Counted from the first letter of the stretch, positions 1 to 11,726 are shown. The stretch: DNA of 64,000 nucleotides from Tubulanus polymorphus (GCF_964204645.1 NC_134032.1:7993175-8057174), one strand, 5' to 3'. Notes: generated from the sequence alone by a model not told the origin. Numbers and translations: made by a program.

Positions 1-32
1 ACATACCGGTCATTCTTTTGTATGATACGAAC

Positions 33-762
33 CTTGGTCACAGTCTTCTCCTGCCCAACCTTTATTACACGAGCAGCTGTAACTACCCGGATGATTGATG
101 CACTGTCCGTGCGCGCACGCGTGCTTTTTACGCGCACATTCGTTGATATCTGGAGACGAGCGAAAAATGAATAAACGTTTATATAATAGGTTAAGGCATG
201 TATTCTGTATCGTTTTTCATTCTTACCTTTGTCACATTGCGGACCTTCCCACCCGTTGTGGCAAACGCAAATATATCCACCAACGGTATTCGTGCAAAGT
301 CCATTTCTACAATTACTCCGACTTGAGCACTCATCTATGTCTGAAAAAACAAAGCTGCGGCATTCACCACGGGGTTCAAAATCTTTTCAATAGATTTAGG
401 TAAAGTAGCCTTGGATGCGGAGGGTTCACGTCAGAAAACACATTAGGTGAAATAGCAACTTAGAGAATCGAGAAGGATCAGTTCCTAGTGCTGTTCCTAG
501 TGCTTGCATGTACCAAGCAAGGAAAATCAAAGCTGGCTATATTTTAGTCTTGAGTGTTCTTTGACTGCGTAACTGCTCCTGGGTGCACCCATGGACGTAT
601 CTAGATTTTACTTCCATAATTTGTTTAGTTATAGGCCTGTTACCTATATTACAGTGGTCACCGTGCCAGCCCTTGTTACAAACGCATCTAAACCCGTTTG
701 ACTTCTGCTTGAAACATGTGCCGCTGTTACACGGGTTTGGGTCGCAAACGTCACCGGTCACC
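33..762 (-). CDS. EGF-domain protein, three internal exons (partial gene)
   Basis: Three exons read on the minus strand: 762-644, 340-227 and 149-33. Each encodes one EGF module with six cysteines. The second and third begin with the calcium-binding EGF signature (DIDEC and DINEC after the splice junction). Donors are GTAACA, GTAAGA and GTTCGT, with AG acceptors. Phases chain correctly: exon 1 ends in phase 1, and the other two are phase 1-1 exons of 114 and 117 nt, the classic shuffled EGF exon. The gene continues past the left edge (3' side). Its 5' part was not found: the first exon starts in phase 2 and no matching upstream exon was recognised before the GPCR at 2.7 kb. The parent could be a Notch-, fibrillin- or fibropellin-like extracellular or membrane protein; three repeats cannot decide. 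Confidence 0.85.
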
Positions 763-1450
763 CTTTGAAAAAAGGAACTGAACACGTTATAACACATAAC
801 AAAAATAAACAGTTGCTAGGTAAATATCTCAAAAGGACTGTCAAGTATGGACTCCATATAATAGAAAAAGGTCACTTCTTGCCGAAAAATGGGCGGCAAA
901 AGGGCTGCAAACTTCGCCGGCGGCCCTTCAAAAACGAAAAATTTTTGACAAATTAAAAAACAGATAAGTATCTTTATTTATTCGCTATTCGATAAATCAA
1001 TTATTTTTCGTTTTATCACTATTCGCGCTTATCAATCAGGTCAAATTCACGAAAGATACTCCTTTCGCAGTACACGTACCGGTAAATAATATTGATTAAC
1101 AGCAAACAGACAACCAGCGTCTCAGCGATTCGTACAACATTTCCGTTCATCTGGATATATTCATCATATGCAAATGAGAATTATTACGAAATAGAATAAT
1201 GTATTGGTAATAGCCCATAAACATGACATCACCAATAGGGTCACCTTATAAAAAATTGGTTTTCTGCTACTTTCGCAAAAACCTTTGATTTAGTTTGTGT
1301 TTAACGTTTTTTGAAAACGGAAAAACCGTTAAAATGATGTTTATATACATTGATACCTAGCACCCTTATAAGGGGCTCTGTGTGAGTCGATGTGCACTAC
1401 GTCATCAACATTGGCGTTTCAAAATAACCCATCTATGGTCATGTGTCAAC
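763..1450. other. Non-coding stretch with no recognised gene
   Basis: No credible exon seen. The only notable sequence is a GTGCAC/TGACGTAG motif at about 1391-1407 (minus orientation) that recurs near the CAP genes at 28.6, 28.8, 31.1 and 33.3 kb. Confidence 0.5.
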
Positions 1451-1454
1451 GTGG

Positions 1455-1650
1455 TAAGCACTGATTCCAAGGTTCACCGGGTTCGCTTGTTATGGTTGGT
1501 TGCTTCCACTACTCGGGTACAAATCGATTTTTCTCATTAGTAAATCATATATCAAATCTGTGCTTGGAATTTCAGTATCATATCTATTCGATGACTCGTT
1601 TGATAACCATAGGACTTGGAAAAGTGAACAAATTTCGACTGATGATCGTG
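1455..1650 (+). repeat. SINE-like interspersed repeat, family A copy 1
   Basis: Shares diverged sequence with 6945-7230, 28310-28545 and 50925-51165, including the block around TCGATGACTCGTTTGATAAC near the 3' end. Better-preserved copies carry a possible tRNA-like A box (GCTAGTGG) and B box (AGTTCGAGTC), so a tRNA-derived SINE is likely. This copy is the most degenerate. Confidence 0.55.
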
Positions 1651-1657
1651 TTGGCGC

Positions 1658-1681
1658 GCTCTCTCTCTCTCTCTCTCTCTC
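1658..1681. repeat. (CT)n microsatellite
   Basis: About 12 uninterrupted CT units, seen directly. Confidence 0.95.
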
Positions 1682-1714
1682 ATGTGCACAGGTACAAGGG
1701 CAACAATAAAGAAG

Positions 1715-1790
1715 TTTCCAGTTTCTAGGCGCCATTTTGTGGCGGTCCCTCGAGGTCCCCATTGTTGCGATAATTTGCGCTTATCTTTAA
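1715..1790. repeat. Single arm of a foldback-element terminus
   Basis: Contains the terminal motif CAGTTTCTAGGCGCCATTTT followed a little later by ATTGTTG. The same motif opens both arms of the foldback elements at 16407-17083 and 20361-22131. No matching inverted arm was seen nearby, so this looks like a solo or broken terminus. Confidence 0.5.
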
Positions 1791-2726
1791 AACATAAGTT
1801 TAGATTGAATATCATGCAGTCCCTCGCTCGACGAAATCAATTTACACACCATTTTAAAGGAAATGAAATGCAGATATTTGCTGGCGATTCTTGGAATTTT
1901 TGAACGCAACAATTGAGAACACTGACGATGTGAAACCAAGGACCGCATATCTTAACCGCGCGTAAAGAAATCACAATATTTATTAATTCTAAAATATCTA
2001 AGTATCGCTTAAAGCTATATTTCCAATTTTCACAGAGGTTAAAGAGGGTTATTTGCAGTTTGAGTCTGCGTTGCATTTTTTTGAATATCTTTCCTGACGA
2101 CTGATCTGTACCCGCAAAAGGGGTCTCCCACTGCGCACCGCCATTTCACTGAACATTGAGATTTGTGAAAAGAAATCGCAAAAATAAGATTTTACACTGG
2201 TTTGTAATTATTAATATTTCTTCTGATGGTTACCTTATTTTCGTATGGTTGAAAATGGACTTTGAGTGCTTTGATGAATTCGAGTTTTGTAGCGTTGGGA
2301 AATTAAAGGATTTCTTGTAAGAGTGGGGATTTTCTGTGTTGGTTGCAAATGTGGCCTAGTTGAGAACCTAATTTGCGTTTCAACCGAATGTACCACTGAT
2401 GGAAATAGGAAATCCATTTAACCGACCAAAATGTATGATTCAAACGTTTTTAGAAAGCTTTTACGTGTTGGATGAGATAGTGTTTGTAAATGATGCGAGC
2501 ACTTATGTACCTTGAATGCGTTGTTTAATGGATTTCATTTCGATTTATCCTCAACAATCGCCCGATGATGTAAACGTAACGTACAAATTCGACCGGACTC
2601 CGGTTAGATAAACAGTTTAAGCTATTCCATCGGAATACGTAGAGCGTATGCAATGCGTTCGAAACGAATGCACCAGAAGACTAACGTATTCCTCAGTAGA
2701 GAGAGTATCGAAAGCAGCCGAAAACC

Positions 2727-3746
2727 ATGCTTGGTGCTTATAACTCAACAACGACCCTGCAGATCAATTACAGGCGATCCTACATTGGCGATATCGTGCT
2801 GAATTCGGTCGTCAATGCGACCGGTCATACACAAATCGTACTGCTATCGTTTTTACCGATCGTATTTACAGTGGGCACGTTCAGTAACGCGGCCAGTTTA
2901 CTGGTCATGTCCAGTCAGAGGTTCAGGCACCATTCGTACGCTAATTATGTCATCGCGTTGTCCGTGAGCGATTTCGTGATGTGTGTGGCTTTTGCCGGGC
3001 TTCCGTTGCTACAATACATTCTGATAAAATGTCTAAATCTGGAAGGAATACATTTCAGTAATACGGCCGAATGCACGATGTACGCAAGTGCATTTCTACC
3101 ATTCGCTTATTGCAGTACGTGGCTAGTCGTAGCCGTTTCGATTGAACGCTTAGCAGTCGTGGTATTCCCGTTCTCGGCGCCGTTATTGTGCAGTCCACGT
3201 CTTGCACGAATTGCCGTAGCTGGCATATTTCTCGTCAACGCCGCTATTTCTTTGGTGATCAACCTAAGAGCGTTTCGATACTCCAAAAATCAAGGCAGAT
3301 GTTATCTGCCGCAGTCAAATTCAGACAATTTTATAGTTATCTACATGTCTGTATTACCATTCCTGCTCATCGTCACTTCAAACACGATCATTGTAGGGGT
3401 GATACACTTTAACAGTCGACAACTGATCGGTTCGACAAGAAACAAGGCAAACTCTACCAGAGTCGCTCAGACTACTAAAATGTTACTGGTCGTATCAACT
3501 GTATTTCTGTTAACGATGGTTCCCAATAGCATCATAGTTATGGTCACATTACCAGCGAATCTTGCCGAATTAATCACTAACATATTTGGGACGGTTCGCA
3601 GTTGTAATTACGCAGTTAATTTCTTTATATATATCTTCGTCGGCCACGATGTCCGGGCTTACGTCCGATTGAAGGTTTCAGGGCCATTCAAATGTGAAGC
3701 GACAAAAAATATAAGTCCACAGCTTCAATCCAGTTTATTACGCTAA
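2727..3746 (+). CDS. Rhodopsin-like GPCR, single exon
   Basis: Encodes 339 aa with seven hydrophobic segments (about residues 37-62, 70-97, 113-140, 158-182, 203-228, 248-275 and 285-312). A short N-terminus carries N-glycosylation sequons (NST at 6, NAT at 30). Class A hallmarks: the TM1 asparagine in GTFSNAASL, LSVSD in TM2, a cysteine at the start of TM3 paired with one in GRCYLP of loop 2, and a final CNYAVNFFIY in place of NPxxY. The DRY box is replaced by ERL (SIERLAVVVFPF). The start is the first ATG of the open frame; an AATAAA lies about 60 nt after the stop. It is clearly related to the receptor at 13292-14242 through the shared ER-AVVVFPF, ANY and CNY-VNF-IY blocks. This architecture is common in expanded invertebrate peptide- or FMRFamide-receptor-like families, but the ligand is unknown. 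Confidence 0.93.
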   Translation: MLGAYNSTTTLQINYRRSYIGDIVLNSVVNATGHTQIVLLSFLPIVFTVGTFSNAASLLVMSSQRFRHHSYANYVIALSVSDFVMCVAFAGLPLLQYILIKCLNLEGIHFSNTAECTMYASAFLPFAYCSTWLVVAVSIERLAVVVFPFSAPLLCSPRLARIAVAGIFLVNAAISLVINLRAFRYSKNQGRCYLPQSNSDNFIVIYMSVLPFLLIVTSNTIIVGVIHFNSRQLIGSTRNKANSTRVAQTTKMLLVVSTVFLLTMVPNSIIVMVTLPANLAELITNIFGTVRSCNYAVNFFIYIFVGHDVRAYVRLKVSGPFKCEATKNISPQLQSSLLR

Positions 3747-3803
3747 GACTCTATGTCCGTGCCGTGACGAATATGTATACTGAATCCCACAATGATAGCG
3801 AAA

Positions 3804-3812
3804 AAATAAAGT
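3804..3812 (+). terminator. Polyadenylation signal of the first GPCR
   Basis: AATAAA in the A-rich run about 60 nt after the GPCR stop codon; position fits 3' end formation. Confidence 0.6.
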
Positions 3813-3849
3813 CTAATAGTTTATTCAACGTTTTGCCTCATCTCCAGTA

Positions 3850-4670
3850 AGATGACTTTTAACCAAGATCTACTGAGGAACGAACAACTAGCCCATATCA
3901 GAAGAGGTGAGGGAACGAAGATGTCGTTGCATGGGCCATGCTTCGTATGTTTGCAAACATATCACCCGGGGGAACCCTCACATGGACACCACAGGGGAGA
4001 CGGAATTGAGACCAATTTTGTGACCAATCAAATGCGAATCAGATGCGTTTTACCGGCACGACGTTTGCTCTATAAATACCAGTCATCTGATTGGTTACAT
4101 ATATAGACTGGTGGGCCACCCAGGAATCTAGGGCGATGTAACAGACCAAACAACGGTTTGCAGCCAGGGCTTGTGTTGGCGTGAGTGTCAGCGGGCGGCA
4201 ATCAAACCCTGGCAAGCGAGGATAAGAAAGAGCTGGTGGCGCTCCATGGAACTGCAAGAGAAGGGTCACATGGGAAACAGCCAATCATAGAGGAGTGGGA
4301 CCATAGGGGAAGCCCCATGTGGCACCTAGGGTACAATGGTCCAAAGTAAGTAAGTCAAGGAAGCAATTTCGGACTTAATTTTTTTGTTATTATTGTTGGA
4401 GACTCTTTTATATGTTTATGATTTGCGAATATCTTATATGTTCAAGTTTTCCAAGCTTTCGGATAAACTGCCCTTGAATCGGACTAACAACTCTGATTAA
4501 ACAACCTTTTTTCGACCGTTGAAAATAAAAATGTGGTTCGTAAAATCGATTCCACTCGACGGCGACAAAGCGGTCGTTCCTAATTTGCAGCGAGCTTAAT
4601 AATACGTTCCAGAGTTCGTGACTAAATTTGACGACAATGCGTAAGATAATTTTGTGTACAATCATCACGT
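3850..4670. other. Intergenic, probably repeat-derived
   Basis: No conserved protein seen. The segment 4090-4355 ends in a short AAGT-rich tail (AAGTAAGTAAGT), which is suggestive of a retroposed element, but I could not assign a family. Confidence 0.35.
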
Positions 4671-4673
4671 CAA

Positions 4674-5130
4674 CTCACAACTGTGGAACCGAGTCCTCGA
4701 GCCGGACAGGGTCGGCTGTATCTATTTTGCTTACAAGGACCACCAACTATCCCGCTAGGTGGCGTATGTTTCGGTGCCACAACTTGTAATGTTTTAGGTG
4801 ATGAATTGCATTTTATTTTTAACTGCAACCTACTGAATGAAATCCGTGAAAACATTTTGAATCTGAACTCTTTTGGCAATCTTGATATTCTAAAAAATCC
4901 TACAATCCACCTTGCAAAATTCATTAAAAAAAGCTTAGATGTATATAGATCCCTCCAATAATTAGTATGTTGTAAATAGTGTATGTATATATTGTTAATA
5001 ACTTTGTTATATTTTATCAAAACAAGTTTATACCTTCTGTTAATTGTAAATATTGTATACTTTGTATAAGTCTCCCCCTCCATGTACCATAGAAATGGTT
5101 GGAGTGTAAATAAAATCCTAATCCTAATCC
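4674..5130 (+). mobile_element. LINE 3' end (5'-truncated copy)
   Basis: Reads the C-terminal end of a non-LTR retrotransposon ORF. A cysteine/histidine stretch (TCNVLGDELHFIFNCN) leads to a stop near 4961. An AT-rich 3' UTR follows, ending GGTTGGAGTGTAAATA and a short ATCCTA tail. The same C-terminus, UTR and hexamer tail occur at 15635-16035 (minus) and at the end of the long copy at 24590-28295. This is a dead 5'-truncated insertion. Confidence 0.8.
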
Positions 5131-6320
5131 AACTCAGTTTCGTTGGTTATCTAGTATGCCTCCCACATCATAAAATAGGCAAATACGTATTCCAGATCCA
5201 TACATCGTGCAATTTCAATTCATGATTCATAGAATTTGAAATTACAGGAAGATTTTGAAATTGAATCTGAGAAGAAGTCCAAGAGTCGTTGTCCGAATGC
5301 GCACTAGCGATTCCTGGCGAATCCTCGATAGCACACTCGAACCGATGAGCAATCATCTCAAATGTTGAGATGATTGTTCGTAGCTCGAACATAGAATCTC
5401 CGACTTATAGTAATGACCCGGCCGCCCATGAGAAGCACGGTTTCTTTTCAGCTATATTGAATTTGTTTAAATTCAGCATTCCTTGTTTTATCATTCTACA
5501 GATCTTTTTCTTATTCTTACCGCTAGGCGGCGCACAATTCTTTAGAAACCCATTCTCGCTGCCAAACTACAGTAAAACTTGCCTAACCTTTTCTTGCCAA
5601 ACGAATAGTTAGAATGAATAAAATCAACGCGTTGACTTATCTATGTGATACGTGGGGATTTACCAAATGTATAGCCACCCTTTAAAATCGAATAATCCCC
5701 GGTTACCTTCATAAGCGGTGAACAGTACCCTCATATGTCGAACCTCCTTGGAGTTTGTATATATAAGCCCTACACAAGGCATGTATACGAAGTCTTCACA
5801 TCTGCTTTCAGACAATAAGTCAAAGTCATTTGAAAGCAGGTGTTTTTTTCCGTAGCTCGGCTTTAAACAATGACCAGGCATGACTTAACAAAATAGAACT
5901 CATCTCGGTGTTCTCACATATCAGAGTAAGATTCATTTTCCAACTACAATACATGAATTTCCTTTCGCGAGACCCTTATTGTAACAACGATATGGCATAG
6001 GACGGCAGTCTAAACTCAGTAAGATTACCCCTGGCCTCCTCTACTTGACGTCGTGAGATCATATCAAGTTTGTCCTTATGTCAAGTATCGCTATCGCTCA
6101 AATCATTCTCTGCGTCTTAGATATACGTACACACATGTATCTCTGCTGCGGGTCCGTTACTAACAAAATCAACTATTTTTTGAAAAATACTTTTCGTAAT
6201 TTATTACCAAAACGAAGCGTTGATACTGATATATTTACAGAAAGCAAAATCAACTGTTGGTTTATGTTTAGATATAAAGCTGGGACTAAAACGTCTCCTC
6301 GGATTTTAATAATGCGTTGA
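5131..6320. other. Intergenic, no gene recognised
   Basis: Contains a short perfect hairpin (AATCATCTCAA / TTGAGATGATT, about 5350-5374). No coding evidence otherwise. Confidence 0.4.
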
Positions 6321-6390
6321 CAATTTATTTTCGCGACTAGAAAACTTGCACTCATTCGCCACCTATAGTCATTAATAGGGAACACGTCTG

Positions 6391-9300
6391 CTATCGGCGC
6401 TTCTCGCCTTTTTGCGTTCGTTGCTTTTCCTTGTCTTTTCGTTCGAGTTGTTTTCCCTTTTGTTTCTCCCGGTCGGCCTTGTCCTTGTCTTTCTTCGCTT
6501 CGTGCGCCTGTTTCAACTTGTCGCGTTTTTCCCGTTCGGCTCGGTCGATGTCCGACGCGTTCGTGTTTCTGGCCATCACTGGAGCATCCGTCAAGGAAAT
6601 AATACATGTATAATAAATAAATCAATCTTATTTCTTAAATCTCAAAATACAGGGACAACTCAAATTGTTCTACGGATCCCGTAAGATCGGCTGACATTCA
6701 GACTGTTCTGGGAATATAACCTGTAAAATCGACTGACATGGCATCCATCTAGGCTGTTCTAGGGGATGTAACCTGTAAGATCATCTGGTTTCCAGACTTA
6801 ACATACTGTTCTCAAACTGAAGTTTGGTTTTTAAAGGATACACGATAATGATGAGTCCGCGGCTGCGTCAGTTGTTTGGTCATCTGTACACACTATTAGT
6901 TAAGGTTATCTAAAAAATGACATTGATTGCATCCATCTCTTTCAGTTCATTTTCGATGAAATTTGAACATGATTTTTAAGCTTCCAAAACTGAAAATTAT
7001 CAAACGAGTCATCGGATAAATATGAGATTCGCCTTCTCTCTGTGTATGATTTAGAATTCAATAAAAATTGATTTATTAAGTGGAGAAAGTTGACTCGAAC
7101 TTGAGCTCGAAATGTAGAAGAAATTGAAGCGCGGTAACCAAGTACCACTAGCGATCCTGACGGATTATCGCAGAAGCCATGGCTTCCCTCAGTAGTTTTG
7201 CCAGTATCCCAGAGCCTAATGCTCACTGATTCTCATCCTCTTAGGGATCATTCATTTAGTACGCACATATTAGGGGAAGGGGGAGGGATAAGTGCAATTG
7301 CATACTGTAATGCTTAATGTATATGAAAAAATGGCCGATTTTGGGTACGGGGGAAGGGGTTGAAGAAGTCAAATTTCATGCGTACGTAATAAATAAATGA
7401 TCCCTTACTTTCCATATTTCTTCTCACTACCCGACGTCTCTACGCTCCTTATACATTTCAAATTCAACGCAAGAATCGATCTGCTGCTGTAATTGAAAAT
7501 GAACTACATTAGAAACACCTTTTCTAAAGGTGAACATCCAGATGTCACATACACAGTCTTCACCCGAGACATTTACAATTGAAAATACCAGACAATAGAC
7601 ATTTTATCAGTACATGTTCAAAACGTTTTCGTCCACACTACATATGCGTTCAGGACTTCCAGGGGTGGATCTAGGGGGATGTCACTGGGTGTCCGGACCC
7701 CCTCAAATGAGTTCCCTCAAAAATGTCAGCCTAAAATTTTATGGACCCAGGTTGTCCACCTATAATAATTTTTTCAACGCATGAAATGACCGAAAGCACC
7801 CCCTAAAATGGTGTAGAAGTATCCGGAGTAAGTGGTGTTTCGTAAAAAGTACCCTTTTTTCTCATTGGACACCCACCCGGCATGGAAAATCCTAGATCCG
7901 TCCAGCTGCCTTCACAACAACATTTTTTAATTCAGAATGAGCTGCAAAACTAGGTATTCAATCAGCGCACTTCACACTAAAATGGTGAATAACTGAAAAA
8001 GCTGGTTCGCGGCAGCATGGGAAGGTTCAAAGCTGAAGGCCCTGTTCAAGGCCCCTTAGGAATGGTTTGGGGCTCAAGGGGGTGTTGATTCCACGTTCAA
8101 GGTGCGTAAGTTCCAGGATGAAGACCAAGGAAAATCCGATGAGCTGATTGATGCAATATTATCAGTAATTTGGAGTAAAGGATATTCATCAGTTTCTTCA
8201 CCATCTGATATTTGAGAGTACTGTTGTAGAATCGCTTGTTTCAACGTGTCATCCTCGGAAGTCGTTTCTTTCTTCAAAGCGACTGAGATTTTACTTTTTT
8301 CCATAATCGCCGAAAGTCTGTCATCGACTGACGTCGAGTTTGCGCCTAAAAGAATAAACGACAACGACAATCTTAGTGGTAAGTTGTTGGATTGACTACG
8401 GAACTAAGTTGGTCTTGGACGGGTCTTGAAATCTAAGCCTACACTGTGCTTCTGGCCCATGAGGCTTAGAGTTGAGACCAGTCAAAGACAGCCAATCTTT
8501 AAACATATTTTACAGTGCCCTTCTCATACACTTAAGATTTAAGACCACTTTTGGACTTAAGTCACGACCGTGCAACTGGCCCCAGGGGCTTAAATCCAAC
8601 AGTGGTCTTAAATCTCATGTCTCCAAAATCTTAGTACTGGTCTTAAGTTGTTAGATCAGCAATAGTTTTTTTATGAACCGTTTTCATGTGATGAATTTCA
8701 TATGGGATTAATTGAAATCAAAAGCCAGTTGACATTTTCCTCAAAAAACCTTCTTCCATATACAAATGAGTACTGATGTCACTAAGACGGCCGCCAATTG
8801 CGTGATAATTGGCTCATCAAACAAAATAATATCTGACTGATATAGACCTATTAAAGATCTCTTTTCATATACCCATCACAAATTTCACTGAAAAATGGCA
8901 AACCTTTGGGAAGCAACAGGTCATTTTTGGGCACAAGAAAGATCACTGGACGGCCATATTGAGTCCGATCAACCCATCCTTGAGGGTTACAAATGTAAAA
9001 TATCAAGATAATTGATTGAAGAGTCTTTCAAAATTTCCCTCGAAACTTCAATCAAAAATATGTAAAGAATTTGGCAAACAACAATGGCCGCCGGTTTTTG
9101 ATTCTTGGGTTGAAGATGTATCTTGGGTAGATACATGGATAAACCAAATATCAACAATCAAAAATTTCCCAAAATAACCGGATTCCGTCTACGGACAAAC
9201 AGTGGCCTAACAAGACAAGTGGGCTAAAGAGATAGAGCCAAATTTTGGTTCTAAACTTTGATCAAGATAAGTGGTGTACAGATAAATCAGTCTACATACC

Positions 9301-10305
9301 GGCGTCATTAGTTTGATTTTCCTCGTGAGTTTCTTTCCATTTTTGAGTGATCTGAGAGCTAATATTGGTGGTGTCCTGTTCCTGAAAGAAATTTGAAAAT
9401 CGCAAATTTTTCACCCGTTTGCTTATAGAAAATCCCATGTGCAGTGTAGCCAGCGCCTAGCTATAATATTTCCGTATATCTTTACAGTAATTCTCTTAAG
9501 TTACACACGCGAACCAGCTGACTGCACGCTCATTCCGGGGGCGCTCCCCCCAAGAAAATTTCCGAAATTAAAAGCATTTTCCGAGCACTTAGAGCAATCT
9601 TGAACCCATGAACGATTATTACATTTTGGAAAGTAATGGCTATTACCAATGTGGCACATCCTCATTCGATGACGATTGGTATATCACGCATTACGCGTCG
9701 AGCCCTGGCCTGAATCATTGCACTTAAAATGCAGCAATGAATTCTCACAAATTCAAGACCATTCTCCGTACAAAAAGGCATAGCACGCTTGGGATTGGAA
9801 TGCTTAGTAATTGGCAAGAAAATGTTAGAAAATTGCCCAAGTGCAAATCCCGCAATAATCGTACTAATTAATTTCTCCACCTCTGATCTTCACACTTTAC
9901 TTTCCTCGCAATTTTCTAAGTGGCACACTTCGTCCTTTGCTAAGCAAGGCATGTTTGGTGTAAACTAGGCTCAGAATGAGCATTGGCAACATAGCATTAA
10001 CAGGAATATTGGCAAAATATCCACTGCCAACTAAATAACAGAGACCAACTCCAGGTGAGGAGTGAAGAGAGAAAAAAGGCCGGGTTAGTATGAAGTTGTA
10101 GTAGTGTAGTGGTGAAAAAAAAACAACTTACAGTAACTTGGCTGAGGAAGTCGGTAAGCGCCTCAATCGTCTCTTCATTCGATACATCATCTTCTAAGAT
10201 ACTGGTAATATACCCGGCGAATACCTCGACGTCGATATCAGGGTCTAATTCCAACAATCTGTTCGATAACCAACCGGAAAACTTCTCATCATTGGGCGCC
10301 GCCAT
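6391..10305 (-). CDS. CCDC43: CCDC43 (coiled-coil domain-containing protein 43)
   Basis: Exons on the minus strand: 10305-10132 (start MAAPNDEKFSGWL), 9381-9300, 8345-about 8202, and a last exon 6578-6391. Exon 1 gives the N-terminal helical domain (SGWLSNRLLELD, AGYITSILEDD). Exon 2 gives EQDTTNISSQITQKWKET, matching the vertebrate CCDC43 segment before its linker. Exon 3 gives the ILQQYSQISDGEE region. The last exon gives ARNTNASDID followed by a highly charged Lys/Glu/Arg coiled coil ending QRTQKGEKRR, the family's characteristic basic tail. Phases 0, 1 and 1 join correctly if exon 3 ends at the GTGAAG donor after 8202. That choice drops an acidic stretch that looks conserved, so an extra exon or a different donor is possible. 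Identification rests on remembered family sequence; its cellular role is poorly defined. AATAAA on the minus strand near 6323 fits the 3' end. Confidence 0.88.
6640..6800. repeat. Short degenerate tandem repeat
   Basis: About 60-bp units recurring around GTAAGATCGGCTGACAT / GTAAAATCGACTGACAT and CTGTTCTGGG / CTGTTCTAGG, two to three copies, in the last CCDC43 intron. Confidence 0.55.
6945..7230 (-). repeat. SINE-like repeat, family A copy 2
   Basis: Minus orientation copy within a CCDC43 intron. It aligns with 28310-28545 and, inverted, with 50925-51165. Read on the minus strand it carries GATCGCTAGTGGTAC (A-box-like) and AAGTTCGAGTCAAC (B-box-like), consistent with a Pol III-derived SINE. 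Confidence 0.7.
7244..7404. mobile_element. 161-bp MITE with TTA target duplication
   Basis: Terminal inverted repeats GGGATCATTCATTTAGTACG and, inverted at the other end, CGTACGTAATAAATAAATGATCCC in two adjacent blocks. Both flanks read TTA, a 3-bp duplication as made by PIF/Harbinger-type transposases. No internal coding sequence. Confidence 0.75.
7660..7908. mobile_element. Probable non-autonomous DNA transposon
   Basis: Starts CAGGGGTGGATCTAGG and ends CCTAGATCCGTCCAGCTG, which are imperfect inverted repeats; inner segments GGGTGTCCGGA and TGGACACCCACCC also face each other. One-sided matches to the same terminus (GCGGATCCAGA) occur near 17926 and 35152. Family not determined. Confidence 0.5.
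8400..8660. repeat. Degenerate palindromic repeat (GGGGCCAGTTGCA-type)
   Basis: Multiple facing copies of words such as CTTAAATC, TGGTCTTAAG and CAACTGGCCCC. Related to the compact element at 59276-59419 and to a fragment near 32640-32750. Confidence 0.5.
8745..9205. repeat. Long interspersed repeat, copy 1
   Basis: Aligns over about 450 bp with 41725-42310. Shared blocks include GGCCGCCAATTGC, AATACCCATCACAAATT-like and GAAAAATGGCAAACC-like segments, GGACGGCCAT and the terminal GGATTCCGTCTACGGAC. It lies in a CCDC43 intron and is non-coding. Confidence 0.7.
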
Positions 10306-10772
10306 TGTAACATAAATAATTTGAATTGTATTTGATGAATTCAAATACGTTTTATTGTGCACAACATAACATCATTGAATTGAATTGGATAAATTCATGT
10401 TCTAGATTCACCCAGTCCTGAGAATGGCCGGTTCGCGGAGCTCCGTATACTGCCTATACTAAAGAGCTCGCGTGAACCACCCAGGGGTCGCATTAGCGAT
10501 ATACCACTGACACTAAGGTTCTCAGTGAAGTTCTAGAGGGCGAAATTGAATCGTGAGCGAAATTTACTTAGTTACTACCTTTATGGTTCAGTTTCGCGAT
10601 ATAGGCCTACACTTTATATTAAAAACTTAATAATTTTATTTATACTGACACATTTATGGTAAAAAGTTTACTAACAATATAATATTATTAAAAAACTAAC
10701 ACTTTCGTATTAAAAACTCAAATATTTTCTATTCAAATTAAATTTTACTCTGATTTCACATTTTCTTCCGTG

Positions 10773-10906
<134 letters not shown>

Positions 10907-11029
10907 CATTATTATGAATCAATCATTTTGATGATAATATTTCGGACGAGTCTCAGATTCTTCGCTCGCACTATCAATCATTTGGTCCCTGAGTGATTTC
11001 ACGTTTTACGCTGAATGCCAGTTTTCATG

Positions 11030-11726
11030 TTTATTGTCTTAGACAAGCGGCGCAGTTGTGCTCTTCCCGTTCACATATCGTTGTTTTATATGACATCACC
11101 AGAATGAATTAAACTTGAAACATTTTCATGTCAGATGTTTTACAGTACGATAACGTATTTCACAATTTATACAATGCATTATCATATAACAAATATTTAT
11201 GTCTAATATAATCACATTTTACACGAGAATGGATTTTCTTAAATCTGAGTAAATTATGTTATCTCTTTGGATTGATTTTCTATTCGCTGTTGACAATAGT
11301 TCTTAAAATGAATTATATAGCTGCAATAAAGACTCTAATGATTTCTATATTAGCGTGAAATCAATGTGGTGTATGGTGACGATGATCTCTAGGGTGAGAT
11401 CGAAACGTCGTGTCTTATATATATTTTAGATTGAATAAATAAATTCTTGTTTTTAAATTCTTTTAATCTGTAAATAGTGGGTTTTTATCTTAGTACAACA
11501 ATAATGCTTGTAACAGTTTCACTCGCATTTGCACTATTTATACTTCCATCAACTCTCACTACATATTTACCAATCTCCCCCGGAAGAGAGATATTTTCTA
11601 TTTGACATTTTCACACAGTTCCATATGTGTAACTTAGAAGTAAATTTATACATATATCTTCTACTGGGGCGAGAAATTCGTGAATATTTCTGCATGAAAA
11701 TCTGCTGCAGAAATTCAGTCAAATAA
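11030..11726 (+). pseudogene. GPCR pseudogene 1
   Basis: Degenerate copy of the receptor at 13292-14242. The segment 11042-11086 matches the region just after TM3 (GCGGCAGTTGTG...TTCCCGTTCACAT). The segment 11497-11726 matches TM6 to the C-terminus, ending at the same CTGCAGAAATTC-GTCAAATAAC. A TGA interrupts the frame near 11600. TM4-TM5 is replaced by unrelated sequence that includes the structured repeat at 11377-11490. No intact N-terminal half is present. Confidence 0.85.
11377..11490 (+). repeat. Structured interspersed repeat, copy 1
   Basis: Contains GACG-AT-GATCTC-TAGGGT-GAGATC-GAAA-CGTC, a hairpin with a 6-bp inner stem and a 4-bp outer stem. AT-rich sequence with GATTGAATAAATAAAT and TAGTGGGTTTTTATCTT follows. 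The copy at 61331-61449 (minus) is almost identical. The GAAA next to a closed stem recalls elements carried by Penelope-like retroelements, but the family is not established. Confidence 0.65.

Noticed and set aside
583-956. Plus-strand frames opposite the EGF exon
   Set aside because: They are antisense shadows of the EGF exon at 644-762 and lack any domain.
6839-6875. GATGAGTCCGCGG resembling a hammerhead ribozyme core
   Set aside because: No GAAA box or closing stem follows, and no second copy was seen.
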